Source: Deinococcus ficus
Lineage (GTDB): Bacteria > Deinococcota > Deinococci > Deinococcales > Deinococcaceae
Direction: 5' to 3'
DNA: 64,000 bases
Assembly: GCF_003444775.1 (NCBI RefSeq)
Contig: NZ_CP021082.1
Coordinates: 124,001-188,000, forward strand
The position numbers and the translations under genes were made by a program. The first letter of the stretch is position 1; each line of letters opens with the position of its first letter. Positions 54,230 to 61,999 of this stretch are shown one piece after another. Under the pieces are notes generated by a model that saw only the letters and a list, made by a program, of their open reading frames with translations, searched no databases and was not told the DNA's origin.

Positions 54230-55360
54230 ATGGCCGCGCCCGCCCTTCCCCTCCTGATTGTTCACAACCGGCCATTTGTCGAGCTTCGGTACAGTCGGCA
54301 GGACCAGTCCGTGCTCGCCTGGACGTGGCTGGACACAGGCGGGGGGGCGGTGATTCTCGCGGAGCCCCTGGTCCGCGCGCTGCGCCTCGAGCGGGCCGGT
54401 GAGTCCTTCATGGAAGAGGGCAGCCAGCTGACGCCCGTAGCCAGTCCGGCCGTGTATGCGGGTGATCTGGCGCTCCCACTCCACGGCGTCCCCACCCTGA
54501 TGATCGACCGGCCCAGCGTGGGGCCGGCCGCCTTTCAGGCACCGGCCTTCCTGCCCGCGCGGTTTTTTCGTCAGTTCACGGTGACCTTCGACTACCCTGG
54601 GCGCGAGGTGCATCTCGACACTCCGGGGGCCGCGGCTGACGCGGGCGCCGTCGTCGAGGCCCCGGTGCATCCGCAGTCGGCGTTTGTGCGTGTCGAACTC
54701 GAAATCGCCGGGGAGCGCCTGGGGTTCCTGCTGGACACGGGGGCGTCCTACAGCATGATCTCCAGTGCGGTGCTGGAACGCTGGCAGGCGGCGCGGCCCG
54801 ACTGGCCGGTCACCCGGGGTGCGTACGGGTGCGCGCAGATGCTGGGCGGCGGGGACGAGGCTTTTCTGAGCATGGTTCGGGTGCCTGAAGCGCGTCTCGG
54901 GGACGTGAGGCTGAGGAATGCCGGGTTCGTTACCCGGCCGGCGGGCGTGTTCGAGAGGTACATGTCCGCGCAGATGACGGCGCCGGTGGTCGGGGCGCTG
55001 GCCGGGAACGTGCTGCGGCACCTGCGGTTCACCATGGACTACGGCCGGCAGCGTCTGCACGTTCAGCCGCGCGTGGTGGAGGGGAGGCAGGACCCCCAGA
55101 GCGCGGGACTGTGCCTGCGTTCTGGGGGTGCGGGGTGGGTCGTGGCCCGCGTCGCGGACTCGGCCCATCCCACGACGCGGGCGCAGGTGAGCCCCGGCGA
55201 TGAGGTCGTGGCCGTCGGTGACCAGTGTCTGGAGGGAAGTGATCTCGGGGAGGCGGTGAACGCTCTGAGCGGCGCGCCCGGCGAGGTGCTGGCGGTGACG
55301 CTCCGCCGGGAAGGCACGCCCCGGCGCGTGGACGTGCCCGTCGTGGCGGTCCTGCCCTGA
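54230..55360 (+). CDS. Aspartyl protease-like protein with PDZ domain
   Basis: 376 residues with two retropepsin-like halves and a C-terminal PDZ domain. The first half has WLDTGGGAVIL (D35 T G), the second FLLDTGASYSMIS (about D169), the hydrophobic-Asp-Thr-Gly signature of aspartic proteases; ALAGNVLRHLRFTMDYGRQRLHV matches the psi-loop end of the second lobe. The PDZ-like tail (about 285-375) includes AQVSPGDEVVAVGDQCLEG and EAVNALSGAPGEVLAVTLRREG. There is no signal peptide, so a periplasmic role is not supported. Proteolytic activity is inferred, since the first site DTGGG is unusual. It has no operon partner. Confidence 0.78.
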   Translation: MAAPALPLLIVHNRPFVELRYSRQDQSVLAWTWLDTGGGAVILAEPLVRALRLERAGESFMEEGSQLTPVASPAVYAGDLALPLHGVPTLMIDRPSVGPAAFQAPAFLPARFFRQFTVTFDYPGREVHLDTPGAAADAGAVVEAPVHPQSAFVRVELEIAGERLGFLLDTGASYSMISSAVLERWQAARPDWPVTRGAYGCAQMLGGGDEAFLSMVRVPEARLGDVRLRNAGFVTRPAGVFERYMSAQMTAPVVGALAGNVLRHLRFTMDYGRQRLHVQPRVVEGRQDPQSAGLCLRSGGAGWVVARVADSAHPTTRAQVSPGDEVVAVGDQCLEGSDLGEAVNALSGAPGEVLAVTLRREGTPRRVDVPVVAVLP

Positions 55361-55460
55361 GTCGGTTCCCGGCCCGGGTGTCTCTTCCCCTCCGGCCAGG
55401 CAGCGCCAGCTGAGTGGAAGCCCATCCTGACTTCCGAGTCCGGGGGCCCGGGGGGCGGTC

Positions 55461-56288
55461 TCAGCTGCTGGGCTCGAACGGCAGGGCCACGTCGCCGGCG
55501 AAGGCGTTCCCGGGCAGACCGGCCCAGCTGACCGGGTAGACCTCGCGGGGGCTGAGGGCCGTGCACTGCCCGTGCTCCTGAACGTACTGGCGGGTGGCGT
55601 CGTACGCGCGCAGGATCTCCGGGAACTCGAACTGGTCGCGGGTGAGGGGAACGAAGGCCTCGTGGTGGGCGGGTTCTTCACGCAGGGTGACTTCGGGAGG
55701 GGCCGTCAGCTCGCCGCGGTAGGGCACGCAGACTTCGACGGGGCCGTCGCTGTCGGCGTTCACCTCGCCGTGGTAAATCACGATGGCGGCGCCGGAGGTG
55801 TGCGGTCCGGTCAGGTCGGTGAGGGTGGTGCCGGCCTCCTCGATGAAGGCCGGCAGGTCAGCGACGTACACCCGGCGGGCGAGGGTGGCGACCTGCTGGG
55901 CGGGCACGAAGCGTTCCTGGATCTCGTAGTGGGTCATGGTGGTGTCTCCTTGCAGTTTCTCGGTGAGGTACCGGGCCAGGGAGCGCCGCCGGCCGTGCTC
56001 GACTTCCTGTTCGCTCCACAGCTGGTGGAGGTGCGCGGCCCGTGCCGGGGCTGGGGCGTCCAGGACGGCGCGTACCGCGCTGAGGGGCAGGCCGAGTTGC
56101 CTGAGCAGGCCGATCAGTTGCGCCCGGTCGAGCTGGTCCGGGGCGTAGTAGCGGTACCCGGTGAGGTGGTCGGTGCGGGCGGGCGGCAGCAGGTGCAGTT
56201 CGTCGTACAGCCGCAGCGCCTTGAGGCTCAGGCGTGAGGCGCGGGCGAAGGCGCCGATGGTGAGGTGGGGGTCGGTGGTGTCCGTCAT
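55461..56288 (-). CDS. MerR-family regulator with GyrI-like effector domain
   Basis: 275 residues. N-terminal MerR helix-turn-helix (about 8-75): LTIGAFARASRLSLKALRLYDELHLLPPARTDHLTGYRYYAPDQL, then a dimer helix. From about 120, a GyrI/SOUL-like effector domain (TMTHYEIQERFVPAQQVATLARRVYVADLPAFIEEAG ... VEVCVPYRGEL) as in BmrR-type multidrug sensors. GGAGG lies just before ATG 56288. No efflux gene is adjacent; targets may be its own promoter or a remote gene. Confidence 0.92.
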   Translation of the reverse strand: MTDTTDPHLTIGAFARASRLSLKALRLYDELHLLPPARTDHLTGYRYYAPDQLDRAQLIGLLRQLGLPLSAVRAVLDAPAPARAAHLHQLWSEQEVEHGRRRSLARYLTEKLQGDTTMTHYEIQERFVPAQQVATLARRVYVADLPAFIEEAGTTLTDLTGPHTSGAAIVIYHGEVNADSDGPVEVCVPYRGELTAPPEVTLREEPAHHEAFVPLTRDQFEFPEILRAYDATRQYVQEHGQCTALSPREVYPVSWAGLPGNAFAGDVALPFEPSS

Positions 56289-56431
56289 GCTGCCCTCCGG
56301 AGGTCCTGCCTATAGGTACGTGCAGTGTGCGGTCTGCCCCTGGGGAAGGGTCAAGGGGCGGGCAAAGGCTTCGCCACCTGGGCGCTCATCCCGGACACCA
56401 TGCCCACCGAACGGATGCAGGTCCTCCGCAC

Positions 56432-56475
56432 TCATGACACTTCAACAGTTTCATGACACAGTTGAAGTGTCATGA
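56432..56475. promoter_or_regulatory. Rrf2-type operator overlapping the start codon
   Basis: Perfect 15-bp inverted repeat TCATGACACTTCAAC (56432-56446) and its complement (56461-56475), 14-base spacer that itself contains TCATGACAC. The right arm covers the ATG of the Rrf2-family gene at 56472. Confidence 0.8.
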
Positions 56476-56933
56476 ACCTCGACAGCCGTCTTTCCAGCGT
56501 GCTCCACCTGCTCCTCCACCTGATGGAAGCCCCCGCCCCCATTCCCTCGGACAAGCTCGCCGCCGCCCTCAATTCCAACCCCGTCGTCGTCCGCCGCACC
56601 ATGACCGGCCTGCGCGACACCGGCATCGTCAGCTCCGAAAAAGGCCACGGCGGCGGCTGGCGACTCACCAGCAACCCGGCCCAGGTCACCGTGCTGGACG
56701 TGTACCGCGCCCTCGGCTCCCCCCGGCTCTTCGCACTCGGCAACCGCTGCGAGGAGCCCACCTGCCTCGTCGAGCAGGCCGTCAACCGCGCCCTGAACGA
56801 CACCCTCCGGGAGGCCGAAGCCCTGATCACGGCCCAGCTCGGCACCCTCACCCTCGCCGACCTCGCGGCGGAATTCCAGCAGCGGCGGGCCGCTCTGCAA
56901 CCCGGACCGCAGGAGGCCACTCATGTCTTTTGA
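56472..56933 (+). CDS. Rrf2-family transcriptional regulator
   Basis: 153 residues: Rrf2 winged-helix (LSSVLHLLLHLMEAPAPIPSDKLAAALNSNPVVVRRTMTGLRDTGIVSSEKGHGGGWRLT). The usual three-Cys iron-sulfur site is not present; only CEEPTC is seen near residue 95, so it is probably thiol- or disulfide-sensing (YwnA-like) and not a [2Fe-2S] regulator. It is the first gene of a three-gene operon with a TrxR-like oxidoreductase (11-base overlap) and a methyltransferase, and likely represses it through the palindrome at its own start. Confidence 0.9.
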   Translation: MNLDSRLSSVLHLLLHLMEAPAPIPSDKLAAALNSNPVVVRRTMTGLRDTGIVSSEKGHGGGWRLTSNPAQVTVLDVYRALGSPRLFALGNRCEEPTCLVEQAVNRALNDTLREAEALITAQLGTLTLADLAAEFQQRRAALQPGPQEATHVF

Positions 56934-57837
56934 AGGTAGTTTCGACGCCGTCGTGGTGGGCGGCAGCGTCGCCGGCCTCTCCGGCGCCATGCAGATCGCC
57001 CGCAGCGGCCGGCCCGTGTGCGTCCTCGACAGCGGCCAGCCCCGCAACCGCTTCGCGGCGCACTCCCACGGCTTCTTCGGTCAGGACGGCCGCCCCCCGC
57101 ATGAGATGATCGCGCAGGCCCGCGCGGACCTCCTGCAGTACCCCAACGTCACGCACCTCCAGGCGCGGGCCCTCACCGCGTCGCAGGACGGGGGCTTCAC
57201 CCTGACCACCGATGGAGGAGACGTCCTCCGAGCCCAGCGGCTCCTGCTGGCCTACGGCGTGGTCGATCAGCTGCCCGACCTTCCCGGCCTCCAGCCGCGC
57301 TGGGGTGTCAGCGTCCTGCACTGCCCGTACTGCCACGGGTACGAGGTCAAGGGCCAGCGCCTCGGCGTGCTCTCCACCGGTCCGTGGTCCACCCACCAGG
57401 CCCTGCTCATTGCCGACTGGGGGCCCGTCACGTACTTCCTGAACGGTCACGAGACCCCGGACGCCGCCACCCTGGAGCAGTTCGCGCAGCGCGGCATTCA
57501 GGTCGAAGCCGCCCCGGTCACCGCCCTGATGGGCACCGCCCCTGAACTGAGCGGCGTGCAGCTCGCCGACGAGCGGGTCCTCGGGATCGACGCGCTGTTC
57601 CTCGGCACCCGGCTCCGCTTCGCCAGTGACCTCGCGCAGCAGCTCGGCTGCGCCGCAGAGGACGGCCCGCAGGGCCCCCTGCTGACCACCGACGCCTTCA
57701 AGCGGACCACGGTGCCTGGCGTGTTCGCGGCGGGCGACATCACGCTGCGTGCCGGGAACGCCAGTCTGGCCGCGGCGGACGGCGTGATGGCCGGCGTGGC
57801 CCTGCATCAGTCCCTGATCTTCGGCACGGGCACCTGA
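56923..57837 (+). CDS. TrxR-like NAD(P)/FAD-dependent oxidoreductase
   Basis: 304 residues of the thioredoxin-reductase-like family. FAD site VVVGGSVAGLSGAMQIARSGRPV, redox-active disulfide in CPYCHGYE (C-x-x-C, about 125-128), NADP-domain RLGVLSTGPWSTHQALLIADWGPV, and the second FAD motif GVFAAGDITLRAGNASLAAADGV. Size is normal. The disulfide makes thiol substrates likely. It overlaps the end of the Rrf2 gene and its stop overlaps the methyltransferase start. Confidence 0.93.
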   Translation: MSFEGSFDAVVVGGSVAGLSGAMQIARSGRPVCVLDSGQPRNRFAAHSHGFFGQDGRPPHEMIAQARADLLQYPNVTHLQARALTASQDGGFTLTTDGGDVLRAQRLLLAYGVVDQLPDLPGLQPRWGVSVLHCPYCHGYEVKGQRLGVLSTGPWSTHQALLIADWGPVTYFLNGHETPDAATLEQFAQRGIQVEAAPVTALMGTAPELSGVQLADERVLGIDALFLGTRLRFASDLAQQLGCAAEDGPQGPLLTTDAFKRTTVPGVFAAGDITLRAGNASLAAADGVMAGVALHQSLIFGTGT

Positions 57838-58544
57838 TGCCCGGCCGGCCCGACCCGTTCTCGGACCCGGCCGTGGCCACGTCGTACGCCGCGCAGACCC
57901 GGGCGAAGGTGCCGGGGCTGGACGACCTGCACCGCATGGTGACGCTGCTGCTGGCCGAGCAGGCCCCGGCAGGGGCCCGGATGCTGGTGGTCGGCGCGGG
58001 CGGCGGCCTGGAACTCAGCGCCATGGCCGGCGCGCAGCCAGGGTGGCATTTCACGGGCGTCGATCCCTCCCCGGTCATGCTGACTCAGGCGCGGCAGGCC
58101 ACGGCCGCCGCGGGGGACCGCATCGACCTCATCGAGGGCCGCGTCGACCTGGCCCCCCAGGGGCCCTATGACGGCGCCACCTGCCTGCTGACGCTGCATT
58201 TCCTCGACCGGGCCGAGCGGCTCCACACCCTGCGGGAAATCCGCCGCCGGCTCCGGCCGGGCGCCCGCCTGGTGGTGGCCCACCACGCCCCGCCTGCTGC
58301 AGGCGCGGAGCAGTGGCTGGCCCGCTCCGTTCGTTTCGGCGATCCCGCAGCCGCCGCGCAGGCGGCTGCGGCGGGAGAGCGGATGGCTCAGCTTCTCCCC
58401 CTGTGTTCCCCCGCCGAGGAGGAAGACCTGCTGCGTGAAGCGGGGTTCGCGGACGTGGCCCTGTTTTACGCCGCCCTGTCCTTCCGGGGATGGGTGGCGG
58501 TACGTGGGGGAGACCCGGGCCACACGGAGGAAAGCCCGGTCTGA
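57837..58544 (+). CDS. Class I SAM-dependent methyltransferase
   Basis: 235 residues. SAM-binding MLVVGAGGGLELSAMAGAQPGWHFTGVDPSPVML (motif I and the Asp after strand 2) and GATCLLTLHFLDRAERLHTLREIRRRLRPGARLVV (motif post-I/III). It is UbiE-like or small-molecule type; substrate unknown. The ATG uses the last base of the previous TGA (TGATG), so it is translationally coupled. Operon Rrf2-TrxR-like-methyltransferase suggests redox control of a methylation step. Confidence 0.92.
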   Translation: MPGRPDPFSDPAVATSYAAQTRAKVPGLDDLHRMVTLLLAEQAPAGARMLVVGAGGGLELSAMAGAQPGWHFTGVDPSPVMLTQARQATAAAGDRIDLIEGRVDLAPQGPYDGATCLLTLHFLDRAERLHTLREIRRRLRPGARLVVAHHAPPAAGAEQWLARSVRFGDPAAAAQAAAAGERMAQLLPLCSPAEEEDLLREAGFADVALFYAALSFRGWVAVRGGDPGHTEESPV

Positions 58545-58599
58545 GTGACCGGGCCGTGAACCTGCACTGCTGCCGTGGCGGGCGTTCTCCGTGCGGGCG

Positions 58600-59802
58600 T
58601 TAGATCACCAGGCTCGCCAGATCACGCGGGTAGAGGCTCAGGCGTTCGGCGCCGTGCGCCGTGACGACGACGGTGTCCGAATGGCGGAAGCCGGCCAGGC
58701 CGGGCACGTACAGGCCGGGTTCGGCGGAGAAGATCATCCCCTCGCGGATCGGGGTGGGGTCGTCCAGGTCAATGAAGGGGTGCTCGTGTCCCTCGAGCCC
58801 GAAGGCGTGCCCGGTGTGGTGGCGGACGAGGTGGTCGAGGCCCAGCTCGTCGCGGATGAACCCCCGCACCTCGGCTTCGACGGACGCGCAGGTGCGGCCC
58901 GGCCGGATGGCCTGCAGCGCCACGTCCTGAGCGGCGACCATCGCCTCGAAGTAGGACACGAATTCGGCGGTCGGCTCGCCCACGTGCATGGTGCGTTCCA
59001 GTTCGCTCTCGTACCCGCCGACCGTGCCGTAGGCGCCGGTGACGAGCACGTCGCCGGCACGCACGCCGGTGTTGCGGTGCAGCCCGTGCGGGTAGGCGGT
59101 GTTGGCGCCGGTGATGAACATGGTGTTGGCCGGGAGGCCTTCGCGGGCTTTGGGCACGTACGACTCGCCCAGGGCGGCCAGCATCTCGCGCGTGGCGCTC
59201 AGGCTGGCCTCGTGGGAGACCATCAGTTCGTTGCTGCCGACGCGGATGGAGTCCTGCATCAGGCGGTGGGCGCGGTCCCCCCACCGGCAGGCTTCGCGGA
59301 TCAGGGCGATCTCGGCGGGGCTTTTCACGGCGCGAAGGTCGTCGATCAGTTCCAGCCGGACCGCGACGGGCGCGTCAAGAACGTCCGACAGGGTGGGGCC
59401 GCGGTAGCCCCAGCGGTTCTCATACCCGTCGTGGTCGGCGGCGACGCGCCCGGCCCGGGGGAACTGGCGGCGCAGGTGGGCGCCGAGTTGCCGGACCGGG
59501 TGGACGCCGCTGCCGCCCCCCGGGTATTCCGGATACGTGACGGGGGAGGGGAGGTCCGGGCACTGCATGGCGAAGTGTCCGACCTCGATTTCCGGCAGGA
59601 ACATGCAGACGTCCCCGCCGCTGCCCAGCAGGAGTGCGATGGGCCGTTCGGTGGCCGAAAAGAAAAACCCGGTCAGGTAGGCCACGCGGGTGGGGCCGAA
59701 CACCGCCATCACGTCGATCTCGTGGTCCTGCAGGGTGCGCGCGAGCTGGGCGCGCCGTTCGGCGTACTCGGCGGCGCCGATTTCCAGGCGGGGGGGCGTC
59801 AC
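58600..59802 (-). CDS. Creatinase-like M24 protein with altered metal site
   Basis: 400 residues: creatinase N-terminal domain (EYAERRAQLARTLQDHEIDVMAVFGPTRVAYLTGFFFSATERP) and M24 pita-bread domain. Canonical M24 peptidases use Asp, Asp, His, Glu, Glu. Here the aligned positions read Gly (in VTGAYGTVGGY), Glu (in GYESELERT), His (HHTGHAFGLEGHE), Glu (IFSAEPGLY) and Ser (GFRHSDTVVVT). Three of five ligands are changed, as in metal-free creatinase/ectoine-hydrolase-type enzymes, so it is probably a C-N hydrolase of a small compound rather than a metallo-aminopeptidase. It overlaps the IclR gene by 4 bases. Confidence 0.85.
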   Translation of the reverse strand: MTPPRLEIGAAEYAERRAQLARTLQDHEIDVMAVFGPTRVAYLTGFFFSATERPIALLLGSGGDVCMFLPEIEVGHFAMQCPDLPSPVTYPEYPGGGSGVHPVRQLGAHLRRQFPRAGRVAADHDGYENRWGYRGPTLSDVLDAPVAVRLELIDDLRAVKSPAEIALIREACRWGDRAHRLMQDSIRVGSNELMVSHEASLSATREMLAALGESYVPKAREGLPANTMFITGANTAYPHGLHRNTGVRAGDVLVTGAYGTVGGYESELERTMHVGEPTAEFVSYFEAMVAAQDVALQAIRPGRTCASVEAEVRGFIRDELGLDHLVRHHTGHAFGLEGHEHPFIDLDDPTPIREGMIFSAEPGLYVPGLAGFRHSDTVVVTAHGAERLSLYPRDLASLVI

Positions 59803-60587
59803 GCTTCCCTCGGTTCCTGCTCGGCCTGCGGCTGCAGGATCAGGTCGCGTGAGGCGCGCTCGGCGACGCTTTTGACGTACCCGCTGAGTTCGGGAACGCG
59901 GATTTTGGTGATGCGGGCGGTCGGGCCGGCGATGCCGATGGTGGCGATGACCTTGTCGGCGCCGTTGAGGATGGGGGCACTCAGGCAGCGGACACCGATT
60001 TCGCGTTCCTCGTTGTCTTCCGCGTAGCCCTGGTCCCGGACGCGTTCCAGTTCGGCTTCGAGGGTCTGCAGGTCCACGATGGTGTTGGGGGTTCGCGGGC
60101 GCAGCCCGGTCTTGCGGATGATGTCGTCCACGCGCCCCGGAGGCAGGTCGGCTAGGAAGAGCTTGCCCACGTCGCTGCAGTACAGCGGCGCCACGGACCC
60201 GGGCGTGGTGAACATCCGGACCATGCTCAGCGGCTCGAGCTGACTGAGGTACATCGCGGTGGTGCCGTACAGCTCGGCCAGGTGAGCGGCTTCGCCCGTG
60301 AGGTCCACGAGGTCCTGCAGGTAGGGGCGCACGCGCCGCACCAGGTCGTAACGCAGGTACAGCGAGCGGCTGATCTGCACGATCTCGGGGCCGATGTCGT
60401 AGCGCTTGGTGCAGGGGTCCTGATGGATGTAGCCCTTGTTGGACAGGGTCTGCATCATGCGGTGAATGGTGCTGGGCGCGAGCTCCATGGCCTGGGACAG
60501 CTCGGCGATGCTCAGGGGACGCTGCGCCTCGACGATGGTGTTGATCAGGTCGAGCGCCCGTTCCACACTTTGGACATTTTCACTCAT
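59799..60587 (-). CDS. IclR-family transcriptional regulator
   Basis: 262 residues: winged helix (SVERALDLINTIVEAQRPLSIAELSQAMELAPSTIHRMMQTLSNKGYIHQDPCTKRYDIG) and IclR effector domain (LTGEAAHLAELYGTTAMYLSQLE ... VAPLYCSDVGKLFLADLPP ... EREIGVRCLSAPILNGADKVIATIGIAGPTARIT). It lies between and on the same strand as the DUF885 and M24 genes. The probable operator is the double palindrome at 61832-61882, in front of the operon and the divergent peptide-binding-protein gene. Confidence 0.93.
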   Translation of the reverse strand: MSENVQSVERALDLINTIVEAQRPLSIAELSQAMELAPSTIHRMMQTLSNKGYIHQDPCTKRYDIGPEIVQISRSLYLRYDLVRRVRPYLQDLVDLTGEAAHLAELYGTTAMYLSQLEPLSMVRMFTTPGSVAPLYCSDVGKLFLADLPPGRVDDIIRKTGLRPRTPNTIVDLQTLEAELERVRDQGYAEDNEEREIGVRCLSAPILNGADKVIATIGIAGPTARITKIRVPELSGYVKSVAERASRDLILQPQAEQEPREA

Positions 60588-60604
60588 AGCGGCAGCCTGT
60601 CTTT

Positions 60605-61801
60605 TCAGCCTTGGAACATCAGGAGGCTGCGAGGGGAGTGCATCTCGCCGTAGAGGGATGCGATAAAGGCCGGGCGCTGCTGGGGCGTGATGCGTTCCCG
60701 CACGGTGCGGACGGCCTCATCTCCGAACCAGTACGACGCGATAAAGGGCCCGCGGAAACTATAGCTGGCAAAACGGATTCGGCCTTCGATCCAGACCTTC
60801 TGGCCGAAGCAGGTGCGTTCCAGGTAGTCACGCACGCGGTCTTCGGCCCAGCCTTCACCCATCTGGTACCAGGCGCCGCTGGTGGCCGCGGAGCTGCGCA
60901 GCCGCCGCAGGGTCATGTAGATGGCGTCGTCCGTGCTGTCCACCCAGTCGATCAGGTGGATGCCCTGGTCGCCGATGCCTTCCTGGATGCAGCCGGTCAC
61001 GGCATTGGCGGTGCACAGCAGCACGTCCGCCGTGCTCAGGCCGCGTTCGGCGTGGTCGCGGGTGTAGAGCAGCTGGGTGGAGTGGCCGGGGAAGACCTCG
61101 TGGGCGACCAGGTGCTTGAGGGCGGAGCGCGTGAAGTTCAGGTCGACGTTCAGGTCCATCTGGCCGACGCTGAAGTTGCAGCGGGCGGTGAAGGGAACGC
61201 CGCGGACCATGTTCAGGGCCATGTGGTAGTCGCCGGTGGGGTAGATCATGCTGTCGGTGCGCTGCTGGGCGCTGGCCATCAGGGCGGTGAAGGTGCTTTC
61301 GAGCTGGTCCTGGGGAAGGTAGCGTTCGGCTTCCCAGCGGGCGGTGCGTTCGGCGAGGGTGCCGTGGGCGTAGCCGGCTTCCTGCAGCAGGCGGTCGAGG
61401 TCCGCCTGGATCCCGGCGATCTGGTCGGGGCTGACGGGGGCCGCGGGCACCCCCACGAGCTGTTCGAGTTTTTCCTTGAAGCTCAGTTCCTCGCCTTCGA
61501 ACAGGCGGGCAGCGGTTTTGAGCGAGCGGAGCATGTCTTCCAGGAAGGCGCGGCGGGACCCGGCCGGGTAGCCGCTGACGTCACGTTCCAGGTCGGCGAG
61601 TTCGGAGTGCACGGTGTCCCAGTCCTCGAACTGCGGGGCGGGCACGAGGTGATCGCCCAGGTAGATGGGCACCAGGCCTTCGCTGTCGAGCACGCCGTGG
61701 CCGCGGGAGAGCCGGCGTTCGAGGCGGTCCATTCCGATGGTGAGGGCGGTCAGGCGGCGGCCGACCTGCTGGTCGAGCGTGGTGTGATCGTGAATTTGCA
61801 T
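60605..61801 (-). CDS. DUF885-family protein (putative metallopeptidase)
   Basis: 398 residues. DUF885 proteins are predicted zinc peptidases or carboxypeptidase-like; the key motif HEVFPGH (HExxPGH type) sits in LKHLVAHEVFPGHSTQLLY near residue 230, and EGWAEDRVRDYLERTC supplies the second Glu-containing segment (GWAE). Usual members are near 550-600 residues, so the N-terminal part is shorter. GGAGGAA lies 5 bases before ATG 61801. First gene of the minus-strand DUF885-IclR-M24 operon (17-base gap to IclR). Likely acts on peptides taken up by the ABC system. Confidence 0.86.
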   Translation of the reverse strand: MQIHDHTTLDQQVGRRLTALTIGMDRLERRLSRGHGVLDSEGLVPIYLGDHLVPAPQFEDWDTVHSELADLERDVSGYPAGSRRAFLEDMLRSLKTAARLFEGEELSFKEKLEQLVGVPAAPVSPDQIAGIQADLDRLLQEAGYAHGTLAERTARWEAERYLPQDQLESTFTALMASAQQRTDSMIYPTGDYHMALNMVRGVPFTARCNFSVGQMDLNVDLNFTRSALKHLVAHEVFPGHSTQLLYTRDHAERGLSTADVLLCTANAVTGCIQEGIGDQGIHLIDWVDSTDDAIYMTLRRLRSSAATSGAWYQMGEGWAEDRVRDYLERTCFGQKVWIEGRIRFASYSFRGPFIASYWFGDEAVRTVRERITPQQRPAFIASLYGEMHSPRSLLMFQG

Positions 61802-61831
61802 GGGATTCCTCCGCCTTCACCCTACCTCAAA

Positions 61832-61882
61832 ATTCCACCATGCGGAATTATACTCGCTCCAGATAATTCCGCATGGTGGAAT
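61832..61882. promoter_or_regulatory. IclR operator pair between divergent promoters
   Basis: Inverted repeat with 20-bp perfect arms (61832-61851 and 61863-61882) and an 11-base spacer. Each arm contains an imperfect palindrome TTCC(A/G)C-CAT-G(C/T)GGAA. The left arm overlaps a perfect TATAAT on the minus strand at 61847-61852 (DUF885 promoter); the right arm lies just upstream of the plus-strand promoter. Confidence 0.8.
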
Positions 61883-61899
61883 GAGCTAGGGGGATTGCA

Positions 61900-61929
61900 T
61901 TGACTTTGAACCATCCTTCCTCCTACACT
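61900..61929 (+). promoter_or_regulatory. Promoter of the peptide-binding-protein gene
   Basis: TTGACT, 18-base spacer, TACACT (61924-61929), about 70 bases before ATG 62000. Confidence 0.55.
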
Positions 61930-61999
61930 CCACCCAACACAAAACAAAAACGTGTTACTGACGGCCTTCCGAGGAAGGTCAGTCCAGGAGGTCCTGGGT

